A stretch of 64,000 bases of DNA. It comes from Bin18 sp965200355. GTDB lineage: Bacteria > Desulfobacterota > Binatia > Bin18. The notes beneath the pieces were generated by a model. It was not told the DNA's origin. It searched no databases and saw nothing but the letters and a program-made list of their open reading frames with translations. The DNA is taken from positions 1,798,001 to 1,862,000 of the forward strand of contig OZ241351.1 in assembly GCA_965200355.1 (NCBI GenBank), read 5' to 3'. The translations under genes and the position numbers were made by a program. Each line of letters begins with the position of its first letter. Within the stretch, counting starts at the first letter, position 1. This document shows, piece by piece, positions 53,535 through 61,891 of the stretch.

Positions 53535-54532
53535 TGCGGGGATGGACGGTCGTTGGGATTATCAGCCTGCTGGCCCTGGGCAGCCCTGTCCGGGCGTGTG
53601 AGACCGATGGCCGTTATATTATGGGCACGGTTTTCCAGGCGACGCTGTGCCAGGCCGAGCCTCCTTCCGAGGAGCAGTTGAGCGCGACGTGGGATGAGGT
53701 TTTCGCCGCGGCGCGACGTTTTGACGCTCTTTTTACCACCTATACTCCGCACAGCCCACTTAGCCATTTGAACGCCCAGGCCGGACAGGGACTTCAGACG
53801 GTGCCGGCTGAGGTGAGTGATATTGTGCGTCTCTCACAGCACTACACAGCCCTGACCAACGGGGCGTTCGATATTACGGTGCGACCGCTCCTGCGCTTAT
53901 GGCGACAGGCCGCAACAACCCAGACCCAGCCGGCCGCGGCGGCTATTCGCCATACGCTTCGGTTCATTGGGAGTCACAAGCTGCGCTTTGCTGCGCCCCA
54001 TCGCGTCGGCCTGCCCGCGTCGGGCATGGCCTTGGACTTGGGGGGCATTGGCAAAGGCTATGCGCTCGACCGGATTGCAAAACGGCTCTACGAGCAGGGG
54101 CGGCCCAACGCCCTGCTCAATTTTGGGCAGAGCAGCCTGTGGGCGCTCGGTCGTCCGCACGACGGGGAGGGCTGGCGCTTATTATTACGGCAGCCGAATG
54201 GCGAGATTGTCGGCCTTGCCACGTTTTCCGATCAAGCGCTGTCCATCTCTGGGAGTCTGGGCCAGAGCCTGAAGGTCGCCGGACAGCGCTACGGCCATAT
54301 TATTGACCCCCGGACCGGCCGGCCTGTGCAGCGCGACCTCTTGGCCTGTGTTGTGGCCCCGAGCGCGGCCCAAGCCGAGGCGTTGAGCACCACGCTCCTG
54401 ATTCTCGGGGAACAGGAAGGGCTCGGTCTCATTGAGCAACTTGATGGCGTCGAAGGACTCTTGCACGAAGCCCAGGGCAAACAGTGGATGACAACGGGCT
54501 GGAAGCGGGTCAGCCGTTTTGTGGCACTATAA
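53531..54532 (+). CDS. apbE: FAD:protein FMN transferase ApbE
   Basis: A 333-aa periplasmic ApbE that attaches FMN from FAD to Thr in target proteins. A signal sequence (VVGIISLLALGSPVRA) precedes MGTVFQATL, the start of the catalytic domain; further hallmarks are GAFDITVRPLLRLW, DLGGIGKGYALDR (Mg/FAD loop) and HIIDPRTGRP. ATG 53531 overlaps the previous stop (ATGA). An ApbE encoded with a secreted FMN-binding protein is the standard signature of covalently flavinylated extracytoplasmic electron transport. Confidence 0.92.
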   Translation: MMRGWTVVGIISLLALGSPVRACETDGRYIMGTVFQATLCQAEPPSEEQLSATWDEVFAAARRFDALFTTYTPHSPLSHLNAQAGQGLQTVPAEVSDIVRLSQHYTALTNGAFDITVRPLLRLWRQAATTQTQPAAAAIRHTLRFIGSHKLRFAAPHRVGLPASGMALDLGGIGKGYALDRIAKRLYEQGRPNALLNFGQSSLWALGRPHDGEGWRLLLRQPNGEIVGLATFSDQALSISGSLGQSLKVAGQRYGHIIDPRTGRPVQRDLLACVVAPSAAQAEALSTTLLILGEQEGLGLIEQLDGVEGLLHEAQGKQWMTTGWKRVSRFVAL

Positions 54533-54565
54533 ATGGGTCAGCGTACAGAGTGAGGGACACAGATT

Positions 54566-54874
54566 ATGCGGACCAACGACATACTGACAACCATTCCAAA
54601 CCGGGCCTCTGCCTCCACCCGGCCCGATACCGCGCTGGAGATTGCCGTGGAGCTTCCCCAAACGGATGCCTCCAACGGACAAGCCGCCGAGCAGCCGAGT
54701 ATTGCGCTGCGGCGTCTGACGTGGGGCTCGGGCTTGGGCTGGTGTCGGCAGCAAACGCTGACCCTGACTCCGGCGGAAGCCGAGGCCGTGCTCAAGGCAT
54801 TACAGAAGAGTCGGCACAAATGGCGCGGGGACGCTGCCGCACCCCACGGTAAAATCATCCCGTTTCCGGGCTGA
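54566..54874 (+). CDS. Hypothetical protein (102 aa)
   Basis: Not recognised. The 102-aa frame has a C-terminal half with LRRLTWGSGLGWCRQQTLTL, LTPAEAEAVLKALQKSRHKW and a closing GKIIPFPG, features of small soluble DNA- or RNA-associated domains of the PC4-like type, but no firm family match. GAGGGACACAGATT provides a plausible ribosome-binding site for ATG 54566. It lies 33 bp after apbE and 69 bp before the SRA-HNH gene, so it could belong to either. Confidence 0.6.
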   Translation: MRTNDILTTIPNRASASTRPDTALEIAVELPQTDASNGQAAEQPSIALRRLTWGSGLGWCRQQTLTLTPAEAEAVLKALQKSRHKWRGDAAAPHGKIIPFPG

Positions 54875-54943
54875 GCACGCTCCGGGAACGGCGACTCGTG
54901 GCCGTCGATCCGCGCCTGATGGTCCGCGGACGGTGTGGCTCCC

Positions 54944-55795
54944 ATGTCCGAACCCAGGTTTGGCCCTATTCCAGGCTATCCGATTGGGGCTCACTTCGCC
55001 TCCCGTCAGACGCTCTCTCGGGCCGGAGTCCACCGGCCCCGTATCGCCGGTATTGCCGGCAGTGGGCGGACGGGCGCCGATTCGGTGGTGCTGGCCGGCG
55101 GCTATGAAGATGGGGAGGATTATGGGGAGGTGATCTTCTACACCGGCCACGGCGGGCGCGACCTTCAGACCCGTGAGCAGGTCCGCCACCAGGTTCTGAC
55201 CCGTGGCAATCTCGCTCTGGCTCAGAACCGATTGCACGGCCTGCCCGTCCGCGTTATCCGTGGGGCTGGGCTTCGTTCTTCCTATGCGCCAGACTTCGGC
55301 TATCGCTATGATGGCCTGTACACGGTTGACGATTACTGGCGAGGCGTTGGGCGAGCCGGGTTTTTTATTTGGCGTTTTCGGCTGGTCAAAATGGATGAAA
55401 CCGTACACAGACAGGAAAGCGCGGTCCAAGCAACCCTGCACGCTCAGGAACTCAAGCATATCTACCACTATCGCTGTCAGATATGTCGCGTCCAACTCCG
55501 CGGGGCTGCCGGGCCGTATGCCGAAGCGGTGCATCTCCGGCCCCTCGAAGCCCCGCACAACGGCCCTGATACGCCCGAGAATATGTTGTGTCTGTGTCCG
55601 AACTGTCACATCCTGCTGCGTATCGGCGGGGTGAGTATTGGCGATGATTTTGCGCTGCTCGGCCGACCGGGCCGGGTATATGTTGATTTTCGGCACCGGA
55701 TAAACCTTGAGCATATCCGGTATCGGCGCCGCCACTACCCGCTTGACCCCGAGGCAGTGGCGGCGCGGGGAGAGGGTGGGCGCAAGGCCGGATAA
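54944..55795 (+). CDS. SRA (YDG)-HNH modification-dependent endonuclease
   Basis: A 283-aa two-domain protein. Residues 4-150 form an SRA/YDG domain (FGPIPGYPIGAHFASR, then DSVVLAGGYEDGEDYGEVIFYTG), which flips out modified cytosine. Residues 175-225 form an HNH nuclease with zinc Cys pairs CQIC (178-181) and CPNC (218-221), catalytic His197 in EAVHLRPLE, and Asn213/His222. SRA-HNH proteins are type IV-like enzymes that cut DNA carrying 5-methyl- or 5-hydroxymethyl-cytosine. No methyltransferase or other R-M subunit lies beside it, as expected for a modification-dependent enzyme. ATG 54944 is chosen over GTG 54935. Confidence 0.9.
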   Translation: MSEPRFGPIPGYPIGAHFASRQTLSRAGVHRPRIAGIAGSGRTGADSVVLAGGYEDGEDYGEVIFYTGHGGRDLQTREQVRHQVLTRGNLALAQNRLHGLPVRVIRGAGLRSSYAPDFGYRYDGLYTVDDYWRGVGRAGFFIWRFRLVKMDETVHRQESAVQATLHAQELKHIYHYRCQICRVQLRGAAGPYAEAVHLRPLEAPHNGPDTPENMLCLCPNCHILLRIGGVSIGDDFALLGRPGRVYVDFRHRINLEHIRYRRRHYPLDPEAVAARGEGGRKAG

Positions 55796-55812
55796 GAAGA
55801 GAGAGGGCAACG

Positions 55813-56631
55813 ATGCAAGGCACGCTACGCAAGATGAGAACGCAGCCGGGCCCGCCCGTGGCCTATCGCTTGCCAGTCGGCGAGCAGGAGGTCGCGGTCA
55901 ACGCTCTGCTGGGCAAAACCGTGCGTCTCAGGTTTTCCGGCGAGATTCACTGTGTGGCTTGTGGACGGCGGACCAAAAAAAGTTTCAATCAGGGCTATTG
56001 TTATCCCTGCTTTCAGCGTCTCGCCCAGTGCGACCTGTGCATCGTGAAACCCGAGCGGTGTCATTATGCACAGGGCACCTGTCGTGAGCCAGAATGGGGC
56101 GAGGCCCACTGTATGCAGCCGCACTATGTCTACCTCGCCAATTCATCCGACCTGAAAGTCGGCATTACCCGTGGCAGCCAGATTCCCACCCGCTGGATGG
56201 ATCAAGGGGCGGTGCAGGCTTTGCCGATTATGCGGGTGCAGAGTCGCTATCAGGCCGGGCTGCTTGAGGTCATATTCAAACGACATATTGCTGATCGCAC
56301 GAACTGGCAACGGATGCTCAAGGGCGAGCCCGAACGCTTGGATTTAGCCGCCAAACGGGACGAATTGCTCGGGCGGTGCCAGGCTGAGCTGCACGCCCAC
56401 AAGCAGGCCGTTGGGGAAGGCGCACTCACCTTACTTGAGGAGCCAGCCAGCCATTCTTTTACCTACCCGGTGCTGGAATATCCCACCAAGGTGAGGGCGC
56501 GTAACTTTGAGAAGACGCCCGAGATCACAGGCCGGCTGCTGGGCATCAAAGGGCAGTACCTCATGTTTGATTCCGGCGTGCTGAATGTGCGAAAATTTGG
56601 CGGGTATGAGGTGCAGTTTGAGGGGGACTGA
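55813..56631 (+). CDS. DUF2797 family protein
   Basis: A 272-aa protein of the uncharacterised DUF2797 family. The N-terminal zinc-ribbon-like part has HCVACGRRTKKSFNQGYCYPC (two Cys pairs) and a further CDLC; the middle holds YVYLANSSDLKVGITRGSQ, a GIY-YIG-like nuclease or nucleotide motif; the C-terminal third has conserved basic stretches. It starts 17 bp after the SRA-HNH gene, so the two are likely co-transcribed, which suggests a function in nucleic-acid transactions. Enzymatic activity is unknown. Confidence 0.88.
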   Translation: MQGTLRKMRTQPGPPVAYRLPVGEQEVAVNALLGKTVRLRFSGEIHCVACGRRTKKSFNQGYCYPCFQRLAQCDLCIVKPERCHYAQGTCREPEWGEAHCMQPHYVYLANSSDLKVGITRGSQIPTRWMDQGAVQALPIMRVQSRYQAGLLEVIFKRHIADRTNWQRMLKGEPERLDLAAKRDELLGRCQAELHAHKQAVGEGALTLLEEPASHSFTYPVLEYPTKVRARNFEKTPEITGRLLGIKGQYLMFDSGVLNVRKFGGYEVQFEGD

Positions 56632-56713
56632 ATTGATAGCCGGCGGTGAAACATGCTACGTCAGCGCTTGTAGGCCGAGCTGATAGGATGGGCGAACGCT
56701 CAGGAGGGGGAGT

Positions 56714-57892
56714 ATGGCCCACACAGCGGATATTGTGATTATCGGTGCTGGGGTCACGGGAGCAAGCATTGCGTTCAATCTCGCCACCCGGGGCATCACC
56801 AATGTCGTCGTCCTGGAGAAAAACTTTATTGCCTCTGGAGCGACCGGCAAAAGTTCGGCCTGTATTCGCCAGCACTATTCAACCGAGGTGACCGCGCGCA
56901 TGGTGCGGCGCAGTCTGGACGTGTTTGAAAACTTCGGCGATGTGGTCGGCGGGTCGGCGGGTTTTACACGAACGGGCTATCTGATGGGCGTCCCCGAGCC
57001 GGACCTTGCCGCGCTGAAAAAAGTGGTGGCCATGCAGCAGCGCGTCGGAATCAACACCCGCTTGGTCTCTCCCGAAGACATCCGCGCCATCGAACCACGC
57101 ACGCGCGTGGAAGACTTGGCCGGCGGTTCCTGGGAACCAGACTCGGGCTACGCTGACCCGTCCGACACCACCTCGTCTTTTATCCGACGGGCACGAGAGC
57201 TGGGCGTGCGGGTCCATCAGGGGACCGAGGTCACCGGCATCCAACTGGTGGGCGGGGCGGTGGCCGAGGTCGTCACCAATACGGGCCGCTTTTCCACGCC
57301 CACCGTCATTGATGCGGCCGGCGCCTGGGGCGACCGTATTGCGGCCATGGTCGAAGTGGCGATTCCCCTGACCGTTTGTCGCCACAGCATCTGTTTTGTC
57401 AAACGGCCGGCTGAATCGGCCGAGCGGCACCCCCTGTTCTACGACTTCGTTTCTCAGGTCTACACGCGGCCCGAGGGCGCGGACCTGACCCTGGTCGGTT
57501 CGCTTGACCCGATTGAACTCAACGACCGGGTTGACCCCGACCACTACGACCACGGCGTCAGCTATGACACAACCGTTGAGATGACGGGCTATGTCACGCA
57601 CCGCTTTCCCCGCTTTGAGACGGGTTATTTTCATAGCGGCTATGCGGGCTTTTTTGATGTCATGCCCGACTGGCATCCCATTCTGGACGCGGTGCCGGGG
57701 GTGGGCGGCTTGTATATGGCCGTCGGCTTCAGCGGCCACGGCTTCAAGCTGGCCCCGGCAGTAGGCGAGATGATGGCCGAGCTGATACTGAACGGGAAGC
57801 AGCCGGGAACGGATATTGACGCCTTTCGCTTTACCCGCTTTGCGGAGAAACAGCCCATTCAGGGGATGTATGACGAGGGTCTGATGGGCTAA
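56714..57892 (+). CDS. DAO-type FAD-dependent oxidoreductase (sarcosine-oxidase-beta-like)
   Basis: A 392-aa flavoprotein. The N-terminal ADIVIIGAGVTGASIAFNLA is the Rossmann FAD-binding motif; SGATGKSSACIRQHYSTE and GYFHSGYAGFFDVMPDWHPI are DAO-family signatures, the latter near the substrate site. It is similar to sarcosine oxidase beta and dimethylglycine-dehydrogenase-like enzymes that oxidise secondary or tertiary amines. GGAGGGGGAGT precedes ATG 56714. It is the first gene of a three-gene set (DAO, Rieske, NicX-like), with intergenic gaps under 30 bp. Confidence 0.87.
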   Translation: MAHTADIVIIGAGVTGASIAFNLATRGITNVVVLEKNFIASGATGKSSACIRQHYSTEVTARMVRRSLDVFENFGDVVGGSAGFTRTGYLMGVPEPDLAALKKVVAMQQRVGINTRLVSPEDIRAIEPRTRVEDLAGGSWEPDSGYADPSDTTSSFIRRARELGVRVHQGTEVTGIQLVGGAVAEVVTNTGRFSTPTVIDAAGAWGDRIAAMVEVAIPLTVCRHSICFVKRPAESAERHPLFYDFVSQVYTRPEGADLTLVGSLDPIELNDRVDPDHYDHGVSYDTTVEMTGYVTHRFPRFETGYFHSGYAGFFDVMPDWHPILDAVPGVGGLYMAVGFSGHGFKLAPAVGEMMAELILNGKQPGTDIDAFRFTRFAEKQPIQGMYDEGLMG

Positions 57893-57919
57893 CGAGGACA
57901 CACGACTCAGGAGAAAGCC

Positions 57920-59074
57920 ATGACACAACTGTCCCCCGAAGCCGCCCGAACACGGCGGCCGCTGCCCCAGGCACGGCATCTGCCGGCCCATTTTTATACC
58001 TCGCCCGAGATTTACGCGCGCGAGAAAGAACGCATTTTTCAAAAAGAATGGCTGTGCATGGGCCGGGTCGAAGAACTGGACCAGCCGGGCAGCTATCTGA
58101 CCTTCCGGGTGGCTGGCGAGCCGCTTGTGATCTGTAAAGACCGCCAGGGCGAGCTGCGCGCCTTCTCCAATGTGTGTCGCCACCGGGGCACGCAGGTGGC
58201 GTTTGGCGAGTCCGACAACGGAACCCCGTTTGGCAAAGGCTGTGATCAGGCGTTTTCGTGCCCCTACCACGGCTGGACGTATGGTCTGGACGGCCGGCTG
58301 CTCAACGCGCCCCACTCCGCGGAGATGGAGGGCTTTGCCCCCAAGGATTTCGGCCTGATTCCCATACGGGTCGAGACCTGGGCCGGCTTTCTGTTTATCA
58401 ATTTCGACCCCGCGGCGCGCAGCCTGATGGATGTCCTGAACGAGGTCGATTTTCCCCAGACCTATCAGCCCTACCGCTATGAGGACTTTCGCCTGGCGAG
58501 CAAGTTCTCGTTCGAGCTGGACTGCAACTGGAAGTTCGTGAACGAAAACCTGACCGATATCTACCATATTGCCGTGCTCCACGTGAACACCTTTGGGCCC
58601 TGGCAGCCGCTGGAGTCGTATGAGTTTCGGCCAGTGCGGGGGGGCTATCACGGCTATTTCAAGGGCAAGACCCTGGCCCCGAACGGCGACTCGCTGTTCG
58701 GGACGATTCCCTGGCTTTCGGGCAAGCTGGCCGAGGGCGGCTATTCCAGCCATCTGCGGCCGAATCTCCCCTGGTTTCCGCGTCACGACTTCCTGTGCTT
58801 TATGACGGTCTGGCCGGGCGAGCGCGTCGATAAAACGATAGGCGTTTCGTACCAGCTCTTTCCCCAGCAGCATTTTGCGCTGCCCGATTTTCAGGCCAAG
58901 GTGGGAGTCTATGATGACTTTCTCAAGGAGTTCCTGTCCGAAGACATCACGATGATCTCATCGCTCCAGCAAGGCATGGATTCCAAGTATTTCCAACCCG
59001 GCCCCATGTCTCGTTTTGAGGTCGCCATTCACAGTATCGCCAACTATTATCTCGAACGCCTGGAGGCCGAGTAA
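57920..59074 (+). CDS. Rieske [2Fe-2S] ring-hydroxylating oxygenase alpha subunit
   Basis: A 384-aa oxygenase subunit. The Rieske cluster ligands are Cys86 and His88 (CRHRG) and Cys114 and His117 (CPYHGW). The mononuclear iron ligands lie in ENLTDIYHIAVLH (Asp213, His216, His221). C-terminal residues (PGPMSRFEVAIHSI) are typical. It lacks a beta subunit, as in the carnitine/GBT/caffeine-demethylase-like branch that acts on quaternary amines or N-heterocycles. Together with the upstream amine oxidase it suggests N-dealkylation; the reductase partner is not in the window. Confidence 0.92.
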   Translation: MTQLSPEAARTRRPLPQARHLPAHFYTSPEIYAREKERIFQKEWLCMGRVEELDQPGSYLTFRVAGEPLVICKDRQGELRAFSNVCRHRGTQVAFGESDNGTPFGKGCDQAFSCPYHGWTYGLDGRLLNAPHSAEMEGFAPKDFGLIPIRVETWAGFLFINFDPAARSLMDVLNEVDFPQTYQPYRYEDFRLASKFSFELDCNWKFVNENLTDIYHIAVLHVNTFGPWQPLESYEFRPVRGGYHGYFKGKTLAPNGDSLFGTIPWLSGKLAEGGYSSHLRPNLPWFPRHDFLCFMTVWPGERVDKTIGVSYQLFPQQHFALPDFQAKVGVYDDFLKEFLSEDITMISSLQQGMDSKYFQPGPMSRFEVAIHSIANYYLERLEAE

Positions 59075-59103
59075 TCCGGGAAGAAACACAGGAGGGTAGC
59101 AGC

Positions 59104-60141
59104 GTGATGACCAACCTCGGACCGGAACTCACCCAAGCCGCGGACGCTATGATCCGTGATGTCCTGCTGGTACAGTCAGGGGAAACCGTACTGATTACTG
59201 CCGACACGGCTTCGGATATGCGCACGGTTGAGGCCATCCAGAACGCGGCCCGCAGCCTGGATACGCCGGTGGCCCTGCTCATTGCTCCCCAACTTCCTTT
59301 TCAGGGTGCGCTGGGCGACCCCTATATCTCCGACCCGGTCCGGGCGGCGGTGGCAAACTGTGATGTCTGGATCGACCTGACCTTCCCCTATATGGCCGGC
59401 TCGCACGCCTTTGACACGGCCATGCAGAATCAGCGCACCCGCTATTATCTGGCCGCCGGCCTGAACGCCGAATCCACGGTCCGACTGTTTGGCAAGGTCA
59501 ATCTCGATACGCTGTTTGCCGTGACCAAAGCCTTTGACGCCCTACTGGTCGAGAAAAAAGGGGCCCAGGGTCGGATTACCAATCCGGTCGGGACGGATGT
59601 CAGCTTCACCATTGGTGAGCCCATGGCCATGGGCACGGGCCGGGCCAACGGACCGGGGGCCCTATTCATTCCAGGCACGGTCATGATTATGCCCAAGGAA
59701 GACTCGGTCAAAGGGGTGGTCAAATTCGATACGGTCTTCCACGAGTATTACACCCCGCTGGCAGAGCCGATCAGCCTGACCATAGACGGCACCGTGCAGG
59801 ACGTGTCGGGCGGCGTGGCCGAGGGAACCGTCCTGGAACGCTCACTGCGGCGGGCCAGCGGCGAGGGCCTGGGGTATATTATTCATTTCACCTGCGGCAT
59901 TCATCCGGCTGCGCGCTACACGGGCCACTGTTTTCTTGAGGACCAGCGCGTGTTGGGCTATAACGCGGTCGGCCTGGGCCTGCCATTCTGGATGCCCGGC
60001 GGCGGCGAGAACCACCCTGACGCCGTGCTGTCACAGCAATCGCTGTGGCTCGACGGTGAGCAGATTGTCAAAGACGGCATTATTGTCGGCCCCCCTGACC
60101 TGGCGGCACTCGCCCAGGATTTACAACCGTTATACCGTTAG
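59104..60141 (+). CDS. NicX-like / aminopeptidase-T-like metal enzyme
   Basis: A 345-aa protein of the family that includes 2,5-dihydroxypyridine 5,6-dioxygenase (NicX) and the M29 aminopeptidases. The C-terminal half has metal-binding features GYIIHFTCGIHPAARYTGHC and FLEDQRVLGYNAVGLGLPFW. Its position after a Rieske oxygenase and amine oxidase favours a ring-opening dioxygenase in N-heterocycle breakdown rather than peptidase activity; that is inference. The Shine-Dalgarno GGAGGGTAGCAGC precedes ATG 59104 (GTG overlap). Confidence 0.8.
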   Translation: MMTNLGPELTQAADAMIRDVLLVQSGETVLITADTASDMRTVEAIQNAARSLDTPVALLIAPQLPFQGALGDPYISDPVRAAVANCDVWIDLTFPYMAGSHAFDTAMQNQRTRYYLAAGLNAESTVRLFGKVNLDTLFAVTKAFDALLVEKKGAQGRITNPVGTDVSFTIGEPMAMGTGRANGPGALFIPGTVMIMPKEDSVKGVVKFDTVFHEYYTPLAEPISLTIDGTVQDVSGGVAEGTVLERSLRRASGEGLGYIIHFTCGIHPAARYTGHCFLEDQRVLGYNAVGLGLPFWMPGGGENHPDAVLSQQSLWLDGEQIVKDGIIVGPPDLAALAQDLQPLYR

Positions 60142-60486
60142 GGTCAGCTTTCCCCGACTGCGCCCCTCTTGCCGTCGGTCCTGAGTATATCGAAGGGCGC
60201 TCAGCACGCGCGGCCCCTCGGTTCAGCCTGAACGGAGCGCACGCTCCAGCCGGCTTGAGTTGCCAGTCCTAGAGTTGATGTCCAGAGCGGGAAAGGAGAA
60301 CACCGTGACCGAAGCGGCTTCAACTCGGAAGCCAATCTCGGTCGGGTCAAGGACCGCAATCAACTTATCACCTCAGGAGGCTAACCTATGCCGATAAGCA
60401 AACAGAGTAGAGAACTACCGGTTCTCGCTGATTCTCCGAGGTATTCCCGGATTCGGAGATTGTGCACGCACTGAGTACACAATTGA
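60142..60486 (+). other. Intergenic region with two short coupled ORFs
   Basis: A 345-bp stretch without a recognised gene. It contains a GTG-started 30-codon frame at 60305-60397 with a perfect AAAGGAG 6 bases upstream, whose TAA overlaps an ATG-started 28-codon frame at 60388-60474 preceded by CAGGAGG. Both have convincing ribosome-binding sites but no recognised product. The next frame is the HsdS remnant, so these are probably leftovers of a decayed restriction-modification operon. 60180-60240 carries the CTGAGTATATCGAAGGGCGCTCAG-type dispersed-repeat phrase. Confidence 0.6.
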
Positions 60487-60781
60487 GTTGGACGCACTGG
60501 GATTCTCAGTGTCACGAACTCGGCTGGATTCGCACTTGCTGAAAATCAGTTCGCCCACCGCGTCGCTTCCGCTAACCTCTCAAATGACAAGATCGTTCGC
60601 CTAATCCCGCCCGCAGCAATGTCGGATCAATTACCCGCCTTTGACAGCGACTTCTTTTATCATTGGCTCTTCTCTGCCGAAGCCAGCTCAGAGATTGACT
60701 CAGAAGTATCAACGTCAGAAGCGGGGGTTGATGCAAAAGCTGCTGACGGGTGAGTGGCGGGTAAAAGTGGAGGAAAGCTGA
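60487..60781 (+). pseudogene. hsdS: Type I restriction specificity subunit (HsdS) remnant
   Basis: Degraded C-terminal part of an HsdS DNA-recognition subunit. Positions 60487 to about 60670 read GRTGILSVTNSAGFALAENQ, FAHRVAS, then SDFFYHWLFS in one frame, resembling the end of a target-recognition domain. After a frame change near 60672 the other frame gives QKRGLMQKLLTGEWRVKV up to TGA 60779-60781, the classic HsdS C-terminal coiled-coil and LLTGxxRVKV tail. An in-frame stop at 60484-60486 cuts it off upstream. No hsdM or hsdR is in the window. Confidence 0.82.
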
Positions 60782-61231
60782 CTATGCGGCGTGGCTGGCA
60801 GATGAGAGAGCCCCCTCTCCCTAGCCCTCTCCCACTAGGGGAGAGGGGATGAGGAAGCAGGAAGAACAACAGGGCTTCGGATTTCCAGAGTCTCTTTGGC
60901 GACCGGGGCATTCCCAATCCTTTGATCCAAAGGGGCAGACCCGAAGGTTTGAGATGTCAAGATAAACATGGGCTTTGCCATATCGCCGAGCCCCATCACG
61001 GGCCGGGCTTCTTTGACCTGCTGGACCGGCTTCTGCCGGACTGGCCGGCGCGCAAAGACCGGCTGGAGCGAAGCGTGCCGAATCTCCAATCAGCTTGAGC
61101 CCTTTCTGAGCGGAGTCGAAGAGGGCCGGGGGAGGTTCCTCACTGCTATGGAAACCGGTATGGTCCCACCTGTAGCCCCTTGATACGGCTTGGCCGGCCG
61201 GGACCCTGCTGCGCCAAAGGAGGACTTGGAC
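60782..61231. other. Intergenic region with palindrome, no gene
   Basis: A 450-bp stretch between the HsdS remnant and the matrixin-partner gene. It holds the palindromic element at 60812-60848 and a repetitive TGAGCGGAGTCGAAGAGGG phrase near 61107. A minus-strand frame covering about 60835-61089 is open and Pro/Ala-rich, but has no recognisable domain or clear ribosome-binding site. I see no other gene. Confidence 0.6.
60812..60848. repeat. GC-rich palindrome, CCCTCTCC/GGAGAGGG type
   Basis: Arms CCCCTCTCCCTAG (60812-60824) and CTAGGGGAGAGGGG (60834-60848; pair except one extra G) around a short loop. It is the same element type as that inside the FMN-binding protein at 52933. Confidence 0.75.
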
Positions 61232-61891
61232 ATGGCTGACTGGACCAGGAACCGAGCGGCGGTAGGGTGTCGTTGCGCAAAGCCGCTGTTCCGCGTGGTG
61301 GGCGTGGTGGTGCTGAGCTGGCTGGGCTGCCTGCAACCCGCAAGAGCCACGACGGTTATTGAACACTCCTTCTCTTCCCTCGTTCAGGCCGCGGAGATGA
61401 TTGCAATCGGCACCGTCACGGCCGTTGAGTCCGAGTGGAATGCAGACAAAGAAGCGCCCTTCACGCTAGTGACCTTCTCCAATCTGGAAGTATTGAAAGG
61501 CGATGGGAGTCAAACCGAGTTGACCCTGCACTTTTTGGGCGGCCCGACACCGGACGGGCTGATCATGCAGATTGCGGGGGTGCCGTCGTTCAGTCTGGGA
61601 GAACGGAACGTCATTTTCTGCATAGAGAACCAACATCGGGCGGTGCCGCTCGTCGGCATATGGCAAGGCATGTATCGGGTGGTGTTTGATGCGGAGCGTG
61701 GCCTTGAGACCATCCACAACCACGCCGGACAGCCGGTCACCGCTCTGCCCACCGAAGGAGGGGGCATACTCCACGCTGAAGCGCCTCTGGTCCAGGAGCA
61801 ACACGAAGCGCAACCGGCGGCCATGTCGCTGGAGACCTTGACGCAGATGATTGAACGGGAAGTCCGCCAGGAGACGCTCAATGAGCAGTAA
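61232..61891 (+). CDS. Secreted protein coupled to matrixin protease, unknown
   Basis: Not assigned to a named family. The 219-aa protein has an N-terminal signal peptide (FRVVGVVVLSWLGCLQPARA) and a mature domain with VQAAEMIAIGTVTAVESEW and FTLVTFSNLEVLKGDG segments, typical of short secreted beta proteins found next to matrixin-type proteases. AAAGGAGG lies 10 bases before ATG 61232. Its last codons overlap the protease start by 11 bp. A role as inhibitor, chaperone or partner of the protease is likely from position alone. Confidence 0.72.
   Translation: MADWTRNRAAVGCRCAKPLFRVVGVVVLSWLGCLQPARATTVIEHSFSSLVQAAEMIAIGTVTAVESEWNADKEAPFTLVTFSNLEVLKGDGSQTELTLHFLGGPTPDGLIMQIAGVPSFSLGERNVIFCIENQHRAVPLVGIWQGMYRVVFDAERGLETIHNHAGQPVTALPTEGGGILHAEAPLVQEQHEAQPAAMSLETLTQMIEREVRQETLNEQ

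Noticed and set aside
56879..58873. 664-codon minus-strand open frame opposite the DAO and Rieske genes
   Set aside because: Both plus-strand genes have full catalytic motifs; the antisense frame has none.
60835..61089. Minus-strand open frame in the gap after the HsdS remnant
   Set aside because: Pro/Ala-rich, no domain, no good ribosome-binding site, and adjoining palindromic repeat; not listed as a gene.
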